A stretch of 64,000 nt of DNA from Lagopus muta (lineage: Eukaryota; Chordata; Aves; Galliformes; Phasianidae). The notes beneath the pieces were generated by a model. It did not search any database. It saw only the letters and a list, made by a program, of their open reading frames with translations, and was not told the origin of the DNA. Made by a program: the position numbers and the translations under genes. The stretch covers positions 31,904,008 through 31,968,007 of the forward strand of contig NC_064439.1 of NCBI RefSeq assembly GCF_023343835.1, in the 5' to 3' direction. Below are positions 1 through 13,700 of the stretch, piece after piece (position 1 is the first letter of the stretch; the number at the start of each line of letters is the position of its first letter).

Positions 1-27
1 ATGATTCTGTGATTCTATGATTCTATG
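1..27 (+). repeat. CR1 LINE 3' tail (element truncated by window edge)
   Basis: Tandem copies of the CR1 terminal octamer (ATTCTGTG, ATTCTATG, ATTCTATG) open the window. CR1 elements end in such repeats instead of a poly(A) tail. The body lies to the left of the window, so the element is on the plus strand. Confidence 0.85.
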
Positions 28-446
28 TCTTTCGGTAGCAAGAGAAGGGCTAGAGTTTTGCCCTATGCTAGAAGGAAGAGAACGCAAACACAATATTCCA
101 AAACACAGGCAGCTAGATAGTGTGATAATGAGCTTTAGGTGGATCTCAGAAGTATATGTATACTTAATGTAAGTATATGTTGGAGACAAAAGGTGAGTGA
201 GACTCTCTAGATTATTTACAACCCAGAGATGACTGATCATTAGATGATGATGCCTAGGGAAGGTGTGACCATAGAAGAAGAAACAGATAAAAGAATCAGC
301 TAATAAGCAAAAAGAAGCACAGATTTGCTTCACTGGGAAGAGGAAGGAGTATGAAAACACAAAAGATGAGAAGGATGTTCAGACTCAGCAGAAGAGAGAA
401 GGAAGTAGCAAAGAAAGAGTAAGAATGACCCATAGGGGGTTGCATG

Positions 447-487
<41 letters not shown>
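447..487 (+). repeat. Poly(A) run, 41 nt
   Basis: Uninterrupted A run. It is the longest homopolymer in the window. It could be a microsatellite or the tail of an old retrocopy, but the preceding purine-rich sequence does not resemble any gene I know and no target-site duplication was recognised. Its length is likely to be uncertain in the assembly. Confidence 0.95.
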
Positions 488-489
<2 letters not shown>

Positions 490-778
490 AAAGTCAGAGG
501 ATATTAAGAAGAGGAAACAGTTGTATAGGTACTCATATCTAACAGCAATAATGTTTTGTAGGGCTTGTACAATCAATGAATATACAGATGATATAGTATA
601 TCCAGGAGTTTGGCTGATATAATTATTATGCTAGAGTAGGAAAGAAGGACACTCACCCTATCCTGGGCTTGTGTGGTAAACTCCAGTGGAGTGGATCTCC
701 AGAAGACATCCCTCCCTACTGGTAGTCAGCTCTTAAATAGGTCTAGGAGAGGTGCAGCCAGGCTCCACCCCTTCCTGC

Positions 779-807
779 AGCACAGGTGAATTGCCTTCAC
801 CTGTGCT
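779..807. repeat. Inverted repeat with 11-bp perfect arms
   Basis: AGCACAGGTGA (779-789) is followed by a 7-nt loop and its exact reverse complement (797-807). It lies in a GC-richer block (about 640-900) containing a TTAAATAG TATA-like sequence at 733-740, which recalls an LTR promoter, but no LTR ends or target duplications were identified. Confidence 0.6.
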
Positions 808-3359
808 CCCATGGCTGACTCATGGCTCACCTCAGGTGATCAATCAGAGGTTCAGGCCGTGATTCAGCAGTTCCCATACAGGCTGGAAAACATCCTCATG
901 AGAAAAAAAACCAAAACTGGCTGTCCTCCATGATCAGCCAAACAGTACTGCCATAATCATTGTGATCAGGGCTGGCTGCAAGGTGAAAGGACCTGGCATT
1001 CAGAAATGCTGAAACAAAGGAAGTTACAGGTGGTCCTCAGTAAGGCAAGATAAGGCAACATAAGATTCAAAAGGTGAAACAATCCTGTGTCTTGTGGGGC
1101 AGTGCTCTGAACAAGGTTCTGAGATTTGCAGTACAAAAAGGGCTTCACAAAGGGATGAGTGATCTTAGGAATGGACTTCACGTGATTATCTCCTAGGATG
1201 GTGGCGTGACCGACAGGAGTTTTAAACTAGAAACGGGGGGAAGAAGATTGAAAGACTCACTTGATTTTTATGTCTGATTTTAAAGCACGGGGGGAAAAAA
1301 AGAAAAAAAAAGGAAAAAGGTAAATGAGATCATTGCAGTGGGAAATAGGACGCAGAAGGGGAGAGGAATAGGCAGCAAGAGAATATAGAAATAATATTGA
1401 AGAGAGGAATAAATGTTTGCATGATAGAAGTAATGAAATTTGCTATTTAAAACTGGATTAAAACAGAGAAAATCAAGAGAAATGCTGTGCATTAAGGCCA
1501 GACACATATAGGAAGTAGAACCCCTGGTCCAGAACAAAAGGAAAGGATATTATAGAAACAATAGACACATTAGAATAGTAGTCTTGTCTCAGACAGAGAC
1601 ATTGAAAGATATGCATTATTTAAAAAAGAAGGGAAGGTAAAAGGCAGTGAGGTAGCAATTCTCATTAGCTGATGAAGTAGACTGAAAAGAAATAAGAATT
1701 GATTGCCCCAGTAAAATGCAGAAACAGACTAAGGCAAAAATTGCTTTCGGAAAGCCTGAATGAGAAGCTATGTGGGAATTAAAACAGGGTCTGCATCTCA
1801 CTTAGGTAGTTGGATTTTGTTATGGCTGGAGATTACCACCTTATTAGCAGAAACTAAGGAAACAAGTAATTATAAGCATTTTAAATTCACTACGCCGTAA
1901 GCAATGCTTCAAAATGCAGAAGGACGAACTATACTTGCATGAAAGGGCTACATTTCCACAGCAGACAGCCTGAGCAGCACCATGAATCCCCAGACTTCTC
2001 AGGGTAACTGCTTATAGCATAGAAGGTCGGTCCAAATGACCATGGACAGATTCAACTTTAAACAAGCAAAAGAATGACAACAGGCCTGGACACAGGCTCT
2101 CTGGGTCCAAACCTGAAACATCCAGCAAAGCTAGAAAGTAAAAACAGATGTCCCTGGGACATATAAGGTCCGAATGTAGAAGGAATTTGGCCTCAAGGCT
2201 AAAAAAAATCCTGTGAATTAGCACCCATAAGACTCCCAAACACCTCTCACAAAAAGAAATCACCGCAAACAAGTTAAATCTATTTTATTACACGTGGCAC
2301 TGGATTTGAGGGCATGTGGAAGGCTCAGTTCTACATCTTCGATCTGAGCATTTCTTTACCCTGATGCACCAATGGCACCATAAGTCGTCTCAGAACACCA
2401 TACTGACTTTGACTATAGGAACTGCATAAGGGGAGAAAGCACCATCTTTTAGCTATTATTTATTTTTCACAGTCTCTGTTAGAAGGCTATTTGGAGAGAG
2501 CAAAGGTGACAGAAATGGATGAGGAGGAAAACACAGGTGAGGGAAGGGTGAAGAACTCTATATATATACTTATTAGCCAGGTATGTAAGGGAACTTCATG
2601 CTTGTGAAGAGACAGATCTTGAAGCTGATCTCTGCAGAACAAATACCATGCATATAAGAACAGACAGTGCAAAAATCCCACAGCACAACCACAGCGCTGT
2701 GCTCTGGGGGCAGACAGGAGAAATCACACAGAATGGGTTTGAGAATGGGCACCCATGTCAATGGGGCAGGGCAGAATCTGCAACGCTGTGTTTGCATGGG
2801 GGTTACTGCATCTCAGACAGGCCATACGCACCCATCGGTGTGAAAATAATGTGTGTGGCTTCTCTCCTTCACGCAACTTCTTCATGCATCAGGTGAATGA
2901 TGAATTACCCTGTCAGTCAGAGCTCTTCCTTCCAGTGAGATAAAAAGCATGTGCCTGAATAAAAGTTACTTGGTTTTAGCTGCCATACAGCTGTGTGACA
3001 GGTTGCTTCTGTGAAACCCAGCCCAAGGATCTGCTCCCTTCGATTCCGCATGGCACTCTGTGAGTTGCTGCAAACAGTGGCCAGAGCTGAAGGCTGGATT
3101 TCTGTGCATCACCCAGCCATGTAAAATGCTGCAAAAGATGCATTTCTCACAACAAGGTACTTACCAAAGGAGGAAAATGTGGCTCTTGATGGGTAGCCCA
3201 GTCCCAGCTCTTTATTGCACTTAGATGCATCCTCAAGCCATTACTTGGCTGTTCCATTAAACTACACTATACCATCTCATAGAGCAGTGAAAGAGCTAGA
3301 ACAAGCTATGGAGCTCTGCTTGCTTTACCCAGTTATGTGTAAAGCATGAAGAGAATGGC

Positions 3360-3394
3360 TTTTTTTTTTTTTTTCTTTCTTTTTTTTTTTTTTT
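3360..3394. repeat. T-rich homopolymer run
   Basis: 35 nt of T interrupted by two C residues. Simple low-complexity sequence. Confidence 0.95.
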
Positions 3395-6300
3395 AATGGG
3401 ACCTTTCTGACTAGGAATGATCCAGAAAGATTCTTAACATCATCAAGGTGCAAGGATAGTCATGAGGGCAGGGAGCAGGATGGTTCACTGACAACCAGCC
3501 TGAGATTCACTTAGAGCATTCAGATACCAAGCTGTCTGGAGCATAAAGCAAACCTGCACAAGTCCTACTTTATTTTTTACTGTACTGCCTAATAGATGCT
3601 CTATCAAGTTATACATTTCTTGCTGTGACAAATTATTCTTCTTCTCCTGACAGGACCTCCAGCTGAGTCTGCTGTGCTCAATTAGGAGAAAATGCATATT
3701 TTAATCCGCCCCATGGTGTAGTAACATTTCACTCCATGGCCTTGGCAAAGGAGCCATTTAACTGTTTCTGCAGCGGTTTCGCACACAGCGCATTATTCTA
3801 ATGTCAGCAGCATTTCCGTCTGCTCTAGTTTCTCTGGCAGTACTCCCCTAGGCATTGGGATGTGGACAATTAAAGCCCACTTTATCATTTTGGAACTGAT
3901 GATTTCCTTCCCCTGGTACAGTCCATCACTACACACCAGCTGCTCTTACCGTCACAGCTATCCACACTTCTCCAGGCCATTGCAGTCTCCTGGTAAGCCG
4001 TCGTGAACATTTCCCATTGGTGAGAGCAAAAGGTGCTCTTAAAATGATGCATCGAGTCTCCGTCCTCCTCAACAGCCATGACCAACTCCAGATCTCCTCT
4101 TGTCTATGGCAATGAGCAAAGATCACCCCAAAATCACAGAGCCCACATTAGATACATATGTACATATGTTACATAGAAAAAGCCTACCTCTCTCCAATAA
4201 ATCATCAGGACTTCTGTTCAATGTATTCTATGTTGTAGTAGCACTTGAAAACTACCCAGGCATGACATAGCAGTCATGGAGAGCTGATGAGATGGGAACC
4301 CACACGACATTGCTTTTATGGTGCAATATGGCTCTCTTCTCTGTTTACAGGGAAAACAAACAATTAAGGGTTATTTGTGAAGGGGGAAAAAAAGCCCACA
4401 GAGAAGAACAAGCTGCACTAGAAGAAGGAAAAGTGGAAAAATTTTCAGAGGAAATCAGGATCTCTTGCTGGTACTTTTAGGATGGGGTCTGGCCAGAGGG
4501 TTTAGCACTGCTCTCTTCAATACCTTCCAGTCTATTTGGGGCCTACCGAGTCTCAGAAATACTTCTGGAGAAATCTTACACTCGATGTCCCATTTTTTTA
4601 TACTTTTTGCTTTTTGCAGAACATCTCCTAAGCTGTTTTTCTTACTTCTAGCCAAAGTTTTGATCATTCTGGAACCTTCATTGCCCAAAAGAAACTAATT
4701 GTCCCTGATGTATTCAGTATGCTGAAAATCCCATTAATTATTTGAAACTGTGGTTAGTTGAATTAATTCAATGTCTTCTACTCAGCTTGGATAAGAAAGG
4801 GTTGACTGCATTTCTCTTTCTCTTTTGCGAAGTATGCTCTCTTGTACTACTCACCCTATTAAAAATATATCTCTCCTTTTAATCAGCGCAAGCAAAACAA
4901 AGATAAGCCTGCTGAAAAAGACTTTGAAAAGCAGTTTAAGTAGCAGAGGAGTTATGTGCAAGTCTGTAGAGTATACTTATGGTTATAAAACATATAAAAA
5001 TGTAATTGGTATCCGTGAAAGGCACCAGCAGCTGAATTGAGAGAGTTCTCCATGGAACAGTTCAGCAAGGCAGCAGCAGAACAACATCAGCTTCTCCAAT
5101 ACACTCCAAGTCCATCTTGGAGCACCACAGCTGAGTGGTCATCCCCAATTCATCCTTGACTTCTCTAATGTGGCCAAACAAGGTTGGACATAGAAAGGGA
5201 GTAGTGAAAAGCCTGGCTGAATGCCTCAAATTGAAGGTTAAAGGGTTTGTGTTTCTAAACTAAGCCAAAGAGTTCAAATTGAGCCAGACTGGAGTTAGGA
5301 ATGATATATTTAAAAGAAGATTTTAGGAAATGATCACCTTTCACACTACATTGCATGGGCACACTTGTGCACTCCAGCTCTGAAGGGCCAGCACCTAGCA
5401 GTATGTCCAGACTATTACAGCCAGGAGTCCTGGGGAAAATCCACTGGCTGCTAGAAGGCTCTGGGACATGCCAGCTTAAAATGAACCCCCTGGCTAGGAA
5501 GAAGTCTGATATCTACCTTAATTATGAAAGCAGAGGTCTGTACACACAATGCATACTTTCATTAACACTGCCTCACTTGTATGGATGATCTCATTCCGCA
5601 CTGGTCTTAGCTGCTCATACAACACCCCTGGCCACACTGACAGTGTACATCACTGCTGATGCAGTGTGCAGTGCACACTGTTCTGCTGCTGGACAGCTAG
5701 CTGAGACGTGAGCTCCTTGCAGCTTGTCATTTGTGCTTTTTATTGTAGGTCTGGGCTGGATGTGAAGAAGTGCCTAGGCAATGAAAGACTCCCCAGGAGA
5801 TATGGGAATATCTCATTAGCAAAATTACTTTTTTCCAGGAGTGGTTTTTGTGTAAACATAAAGCCGTTCATTTACAATGAGAGCATTTCAGCAACCATCT
5901 CTAATTCCTATTTTAATGAAATCTGCCAAGAATATGTATTCTTTCCTTGTATTAATATAGAAAGGAGCAAGACCCTTCAGGAGCTGGCTGATAGGTGTAT
6001 TTCAGACAATGATAAGTACAAATACAATCGTAATCTGGGGCGGTTTTTTGTTTAGCCTTCTTCCTATTGTTTAGCTTTTTTGCTATTAGTTAGCAAGATT
6101 AATCCTAATCCTGTTGTAACAGAGTCTTACTAGATTGTCATACTGTATTGCTCATATCATAGAAAAAAAGTGGAGGAGAAGCATTTTGTAGGACCTGGCT
6201 GAAGCACACGCCACCTCCTTGCTGCCCAGCACAGTTGGCCCAGACCACTGATCACTCCTCCAGCAACTTCAGTGGATCTTTGCACTTAAATGGGATATAA

Positions 6301-7380
6301 ACAGTATTTTATGTCATTTTGTTGTCTGTATTTTGCAATTAAGAAACCAAGAACAAAGAGAGAAAAAAGGAGGAGTCTAGGAAATTCAGTTACGAAAACA
6401 GTGGCATATTTCTGACAAATCTTTCAGACAAATGAGCTTTGAAGTGAAACTTAAACAACCTTGACTTGTTTTCACAAGCACAAAATATGCAAGTTTGGGA
6501 GATTCTCAACAGACCTTGAAATAAGAATGCAGGAAGGAGACTGGATAAGACAGAAGAGAGGGGATGTGCAGTATTTTATCCTTCCGTGCTGTGTAAATAA
6601 CACAGGGGAGTTTAGCAGAGGCTGAGCCTTGCACAAATCACAGCAATAGGCTTAGGACAGGGGTCAGCTGAAACAACCCTGGCTGTAATCCTGCACAACT
6701 GGTCAGGCCAGAGCACCAGTAGGTCCATGGTCACCTGTGTGACTGTGTATCTTTCCAGACTGCAGAGGTACAGAAGGCCTCTTCTTCACCAAAGGTACAT
6801 TAAATCCCAACTTGACACATATCAGGGACTAGAGGCTCATCAGTTTTTCCCAGGAGATGCTTTGTCACCCTGCTTTTACTAAGTTAAACTCCTAAGTTGA
6901 TATCAGCTTCTAACTCAGTGATACATCCAGTGCAGAAGTGTGACCTGTTAGTGCTTTCTTGGTAATGCATTACTCAGTCTAGCAGAGAGGATTTAAAAAA
7001 AAATCAGTCCAAAGCTTTGAAATGGCAAAGGGAATGTTAGTCAACAGTAACAAGATCAGCAGCCAGTCTGCAGCATACAAGCACCTAATGGGTCTCTTAG
7101 CCATGAGAGGGACCTTCCTATTGATATGAGAGGCATATCAATATCCAGCTTATATACCATGGTGTTTATAATTCTTCTGTTGTACAATCATACTTTTACT
7201 GTAATTTTGGAAAACAGTTCACGAAGTAGGTCATATTAAAAACCTGCAGATGAAGAAATGAATCATGGAGTTAGAAAGGAGACTTTTAATGCTGTCCAGC
7301 CAGTCCAGAGCTGATGCTAAAAACCAGCACTAGGCTAGCATTCCCTCAGCATCTGACGGAACATCTCCTCTAAGGAGACA

Positions 7381-7769
7381 GCCTGAGAGAACTCAGGCTG
7401 TTCAGCCTGGAGAAGAGAAAGCTCCAAGGAGACCTGACAGTGGCCTGTCAATATCTAAAGGGGAGCTATAAGAAAGAAAGGGACAGACTCTTTAGCAGGG
7501 TCTGTTGTGACAGGACAAGGGGAAATGGTTTCAGACTAAAAGAGGGGAGATTTACATTGGATATAAGGAAAAAGTTTTTTTATAAGGGTAGTGAGGCACC
7601 AGAATGAGTCATCCAGTGAGGTGGTGGATGCCCCATTCCTGAAGATGCTTGAGGTCAGGTCGGAGGGAGCTCTGAGCAAGCTGATCTAGCTGTGGTGCCC
7701 CTGTTAATTGCAGGGGAGCTGGACTAGAAGAGCTTTAAGGTTCCCTTCCAACTCAAATGATTCTGTAAA
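7381..7769 (+). mobile_element. CR1 LINE 3' fragment
   Basis: About 390 bp of 3'-end CR1 on the plus strand. Recognisable blocks in order: GGCTGTTCAGCCTGGAGAAG, ATCTAAAGGGG, GACAGGACAAGGGGAAATGG, GGATATAAGGAAAAAG, GTGGTGGATGCCCC and CCCTTCCAACTCAAATGATT. CR1 is a non-LTR retrotransposon; bird copies are mostly 5'-truncated, as here. Many substitutions and a partial tail show it is dead and old. Confidence 0.95.
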
Positions 7770-9610
7770 TCTACAGTTGTAAGTAATGGCAGAGCATTTG
7801 CATGCTGCCGGCAAGGCTCACCTTCAGGGAAAGGATACCAGCTAATCATGAGCAAGGTCTCTGAAAATCAGTTCATTTGCAATTCCTCTCAAGCAAGGTT
7901 TGGGGACTGTCTAGCACCTGCCGAATGTTCCAATAAGCCAAGTCAAGAAAGGTGTGCAGGTGTAAGGACGAGCACTTGTCCTTGAGGGAGGGCATTTAAC
8001 ATACCTAGAAACATGGCCATTTTTAAAATTAATTGATCTCCTTAAAGAACTGTGAGTGATGGATTAGAGACCTTAACTGAGGAAGCAGTCTGTGACACTG
8101 CTTGTGCTGGAGGAAGCACTGAGAAAGGACTTTGCATGTCATGTGCCTAAGCAAAATGTCAATCTTGAGGAGAGGAGCAGATCATCTTTATTGGCTGCAG
8201 GGGAGGCTGAGTGACCTCAGAACCAGATGCAAGCAGAGGAGGATCTGCAGAACCTTCAGCTCTCCAGCCAGACCTGGGAGCAGCCAGGTGAGGAGAGAAG
8301 AGGGGAAGCTTAACACAGCTTCACCAGAAGGAATAGAGTGTGCAATGAAATTTTAAAATGTACCCTTGACTGAGAAATGTCTAGAGAAGCAGAGTAGCAG
8401 AGGATGTGTAGATTTCTTATTTTAATAGAAAAAAACAGCAGGACATTTCTACAGATGTGCTTCCTTACTAAATCTGCCTGCTAGCTTTTTGAGTCTGAGT
8501 CATCTCTATCTTAGCATGTAATGCATTCCACCAAGTAATGAGATTTCTTCAAGTTTTCACTGTATTAGATTTCTCTACACATCAAATATTTAATAAGAAT
8601 TAGCATCTAGCCATCCTCCCTCCTCCCCTCCACAATAATATTAACTTCTACTGAGACACCAAGGCTTTGCAATTCACAGTGCAGCTTTGAAGGATAAGTG
8701 GAAAAGCCCTGTATATTTTTCCAAGGAATTTGCTATGGCCTTTTGCAAACATACTGTAATTAAGAAACAAAAAATGACCAAGAGAGAAGACACAACATGC
8801 TGAAGTGTGAAAAGAGACCTCTCATTAGTCTTTGTGTCAATTATGGTATCTAAGGAACAATTTCACAGCAATAGCATATTTATTTGATGTGGTGCAGATA
8901 TCTGGGCTCACTATTACGGATGGTATTTGCTCTTAAAGTACCTCTTTAACAAAATGGCACTCCATAAAAATTTAGTGTGTTCCTACTGTAATTAAAAAGC
9001 CCCAGTCATTTTTGCATTTATGATATAAACTATAATAGCTGTAAAATCCCGCAATTAATTTGTGCCAACATTTCATACTTGAGAAATTCTCATTACAAAT
9101 TTCATTACTTATTCACTTATCTGTAATTTGTCCTATATAACCTAAAGAATATTAACAAATTTAGAGTCACTTTTGCTCTATTAGAAACTAAATAGAAAAG
9201 CCTTTCACCTAGCAAGCCAATCATGATAACATTCTCAAACCTGCTCCAAAATGGTGGGGAGCTGCATTCAGGCTCTACAAAAAGTGATAATCATTATAAA
9301 TCGTGCATAAATGACATGCAAAGCCTTTTGGAAAATGAAGCTATCCTGAAGCTAATCTACTGCACCTTTGGTTTAAACCCTTAGTTTAAAAGCGTTACAA
9401 GGCCTGGGTGTCTTGCATAGTGGCAGTGAATGTGCCACACAGCCACCAAGGTCAAGACTGCAATAAATCAAGAAGGAGAAAGGTATCTATCCAGTCAAGA
9501 AGGACCATGCAAACCCTGAAAGACAGGGATTTCTTCTCCCCCTTCCCTCTTCAGTTTTCTTCCCTGCTGCTAACCACCATCTTTTGCCCTCTGGATTTTT
9601 GCAGGAATTG
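7770..9610. other. Intergenic region, no gene recognised
   Basis: AT-rich sequence between two CR1 fragments. No exon, RNA gene or further repeat family was recognised. Confidence 0.6.
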
Positions 9611-9819
9611 GGAGGCACTGGAACTGGCACAAGTTAGGCACTGGAACAGGTTGCCCAGAGAGGTGGTGGATGCCCTGTCCCTGGAGACGCTCAAGGTCAG
9701 GCTGGATGGAGCTCTGAGCAATCTGATCTAGCTGTAGGTGTCTCTGTTCATTGCAGAGGAGTTGGACTAGATGTCATTTCAGATTCCCTTCCAACTCAAA
9801 TGATTCTGTGATTCTATGA
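9611..9819 (+). mobile_element. CR1 LINE 3' fragment
   Basis: About 210 bp of the CR1 3' end on the plus strand: ACTGGAACAGGTTGCCCAGA, GTGGTGGATGCCCTGTCCCT, AAGGTCAGGCTGGATGGAGC and CCCTTCCAACTCAAATGATT, with two tail octamers at the end. AGGCACTGGAAC occurs twice at its 5' edge, 24 bp apart, suggesting a small local duplication. An open frame through it (9408-9731) is repeat-derived and not a gene. Confidence 0.95.
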
Positions 9820-12800
9820 AAAACTTGAGAAATGCTCGTGGCATTGCACTGACACAAAGCCCTGTTGTTCCCCCACATAATTGGTGGCACTGCCTAAAAG
9901 ATGTCATAAACCTGCTGAAGACATGTTCAGTGAAGAATACTATTGTCTTCAGGAGTGCTGACGACACTCAAGCCCAGTCTAGCTCTGCCCAGGCTCAAAA
10001 GAACTCTCCAGAAAATGCCCCTCATGAACTGCTGTCTTCTCTGTTCGTTTAAACTCTATTTTACTTAAAAAATGCTGCTTCTCTCCTTTCTAATTTCTTG
10101 GCTATGTATTTGCAGAATGAAACGTCTCACCTCACTCACTACTAATATGCCACCCCTGCCAAGTCTAGCACGTGATGCTAAAATAGAATGACAGCAGAAG
10201 CCAGAAAGAAGCAATCAGGAAAGCCTAAAAGTCAGCTTGGCCACCTGGCAAAAAGAGTAACAAACATATTCTTGCTTACAGTGCATATTCTAGGATGGAA
10301 CTCCACTGCATGTAATACAGTCAGAGTAACCCAAGATTTGTGCATGTCTTGAGTATTTTCTGATATGCTAAGAAGAAATGAATTAAGATATCCAAAAGCA
10401 TGGGTAGGATACCATTGACGTCACTGAACTGAGAACTCTAAGAAGTATGAAGGTAGAGAAGAAGACTGAACTCCAACAAGGAAAACAAACTTCCTGCCTT
10501 GCATCTTGACTTGGCAAACATTATGAAAACTGTTACAGAGCATCATGAAAACTAGAAGTATTATGAGAAACAAGACCTGAAAATTAATAATTTTACCTCC
10601 CTGCTAGAGGACAAAGCCCAAACATACTGTACTGTTGCTGTTTCCACAAAACTATATTTACAGCAAGCAGACACTCAAATGTGTCTGTATACGTATATAG
10701 AGTACATATCTACTCTCCCCTTCCCAACATTATATAGCATTGTATTGGAATTTTACTAGCTTTGATTCCACATTCGTTATTTTTCAATCTGTAATGGACT
10801 TCTACAGAATTTAACTGAGACAGGAAATGATTATTCTGGTAGAAATCATTCTGCTTCTGAAAATGGCAGATTTAACACAATCAACAATAGAATTCCTACA
10901 CAAAAGAAATTGACATACTTACCAGTTTTGCATGCTCCATCTTTCAGAGAATACTATGGTGTAAATTGAAATTTCATAGGATTTAATAAACTTATATGAT
11001 AGCCAAGTACCCCTATATCCATAACAAACTGCACTCCTCTCTTAATCAGGGCTCTTGGTGAGTTCAGGGCTCTCTTTCATTACCCAAGCCTTGGCTTATG
11101 ACAAGCCAGACACTATTAAGGTATCTTCAGAAGAGTACATTTACGGCACCACAATCCTTCAAATATACACTGCCTAATTCTGGAGGGTGGTTGTAAAGGG
11201 GAATATAGGAGCTACCTTTTCTTCCACTGTGAATCAACTTTGCAAGCAACTGATCCAGCAGAATTTCCATCATGCTGCATAATAAAAGAGCAGCAACAAA
11301 CAAAGAATGCACCTACAGACAAATGTGAGGGCTTGTATCAAGTTGACAGACACTAAAATGGAATAACAGAGAAACTGAGGAGAGAGAAATGTTTATTTAG
11401 CCTCCAAATCTCTGTTATTCCTACAAAGATAACGTGTAAGATTTAAAGTTTCTTTGTCTTTGCTGCGCTAGAGGCAATGTAAGAAGCCAGCTGCCATCTT
11501 TCAAAAAGTTGCTGGCTCTCCCAGAAAAAAAATGCTTCTGTAGGAAGATTAGTGATACACAGGGCTTCTCTCCTCCAAACACACACACACACGCTGTGTG
11601 TGCTGGGTCCAGCAGCTCTGCAGCTGCCCTAAGGACAAAGACCATCAGCCCTTTACTGCTACTGTTCTGTACAGGATGGGCGCCATCTCTACACTTGCGA
11701 GGCCCATGACATCCTGGACATCCCTTCCTATGAAATTAAAAGGTGCCCCCAGTGAGTTATTCGGGTCAGGGTTTAGCCTGCTTACCTGAGAAAAGCATCA
11801 ATGGAGTGAGGATTCAGCCAGGCCACCTCATTCCTCATGAGCCACCCTCAAAGATTTGCAAACAAGTCAAGTGAATGAAAGATGTTCCGTTGCTGTTTGC
11901 TGCATGGAATGCAGGCAGAGCTATAAACAGAGACTGTTCAAGGGAAGAGAATTGTCACTGCTTTTTGTTCTGTGCCTCTAAGTTTTAAACATGACCTTTC
12001 AACCTGAGAGTCTTTTAATGTATCCTTGCTCTCCATCAGACCATTGCACACAAATTCATGCCTGAAATACATTTTATGTGTTCCCAGTACTTTCAGAAAT
12101 TATGTTTATGGAATACCCGTGGAAGAGCATGAACTCTTTATTCATAATACATAAGCTTTACATTTTTAATAACAGAATTAGACCTTCATTGATTTTATAA
12201 CTATACTATTAGCCAACACGCTCTGATTTCAAATTAATTCGACATCACTCACACAACGACTTTCTGCAGTCAGAATTGGAGAAGCATAGACTTTGAAGTA
12301 GGCAGAGTCTGGAAAATTAAGTGCTAATTGCAGCCACCTCTAATGAGGGTCCAGAAGAGCTTCCCAACTCCTTTGCGCATAGCCTGGATCCATTTCAAGG
12401 TACCAGAACAGGTGAGTTGCTGAGAGCCTTTTCCTAAAATCTGACTTCAGAAGTGTCAAGAGGGCCTCTGAGCAAACTGCATTTCTCAGCGTATTTTCCC
12501 TATTCATTGCATAACGCAGATAGGTGTGTTTAAAAGCACCATGATAATTCACGTGTGCACCAAGGGAGGAACCAAGCGGAGCTCTCTGTTTTGCCTCTGT
12601 GCCTCACAGTCAGCTATTTACTTCACTGAAAGTGTGTCCATGGCAGATACAAAGAGATGGGCATGTTCCAGGGCAGGCAGCGAGCTGGGCAGCTCCTCAG
12701 CATGGTTCTGAGGTTCTCTGCTTTACAGCCCTGACCAGGCTGTGTATGATAAAACCATCAGAAGTGTTACCTAACATTGTTGTCTGCAATGTAATCTGTT

Positions 12801-13700
12801 TCCTAGTAGCACTGGGTCTGAGTAGCAGTAATAGAATTAATTATACTTCATTTTGCTGTCTTTAACAGTATTGACCAAATTTAAGAACAAATGAGAAGCG
12901 CTTATCAAGCTTGAAGAAAATAATCCATCAGTGGCACAATTTAAATTCTCTGCAGTTCTCTTATTAATCAAAGTAACACTTACTATCCTATCTCCACTTC
13001 CCATTAACAGTCATTAAGCACTGTTGCTGATTGAAGCAATTTCTTTAGGGATCTCAACCTCATTTTTAAGAGAACCTTCTTCGGTGGAAAACAATATCAT
13101 ACAGTAACAGCGACTTCAGGAGAGGAAGGAGGTTCTTCAATCATGCTCTGACCTTGGCATCTCTCCACAGCAGAAGTTCACCAAGTACACAACCAACATG
13201 CTCCAAACTTCTGCTGCCTCTCCTCCGCCAGCACCGCTGCCCCTGGAGTGACCAGGGAGGGAGAATACTGCCTCAGAAGACAGCTGCAGCCAGCAGGTTA
13301 AGTGCCTTTAACAATTGCACCCGTCCGCATCAGGGAGTATTATTTATAGTGCTTTCTCATACACTGGGAGCCAATAAACAAAAAAAGAAGCCATGAGACA
13401 GCTCCTCCTGTCACCTTACTGTCAGCCCTCGGAGAAACAACACCGTGATAAATCTCAAAGGTTACATGGTAAAGGAAAGATTTCTGGTGTTGACTTTTCC
13501 TCCCCGTTATAAACAACATCACAGACTGATAGCTTCTGCTGGAATGAAGGCAGTCCTGTACCAAGGAACCAGCACATGGGGCAACACAGAGGACAGTGAA
13601 GACAGTCAATAAGCAGTGGTGTGGGTCAATAACTGGTCCATTTATCGACTGGTTTCTTTTGTCCATCTGCTTCTTGCTCTTCCAAGACAAACTTTTCTGG
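9820..13700. other. Intergenic region, no gene recognised
   Basis: AT-rich unique-looking sequence with a short AC repeat at 11579-11592. No exon, RNA gene or interspersed repeat was recognised. Confidence 0.6.
11579..11592. repeat. (AC)n microsatellite, short
   Basis: Seven AC units followed closely by GTGTGTG, so the pair could fold into a small hairpin. Confidence 0.9.

Larger units (their letters stand above)
28..7380. other. Intergenic region, no gene recognised
   Basis: No exon, RNA gene or known repeat body is recognised. It contains a 41-nt A run (447-487), a moderately GC-rich stretch at 640-900 with an 11-bp inverted repeat (779-807) that might be part of an old LTR or other unnamed repeat, a T-rich run (3360-3394) and a 9-bp palindrome around 5662-5680. 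Open frames here, including one of 115 codons at 5708-6055, show no domain or motif I recognise. Confidence 0.6.

Noticed and set aside
5708..6055. 115-codon plus-strand open frame
   Set aside because: No recognised family, low-complexity surroundings and no supporting exon signals. Kept as chance.
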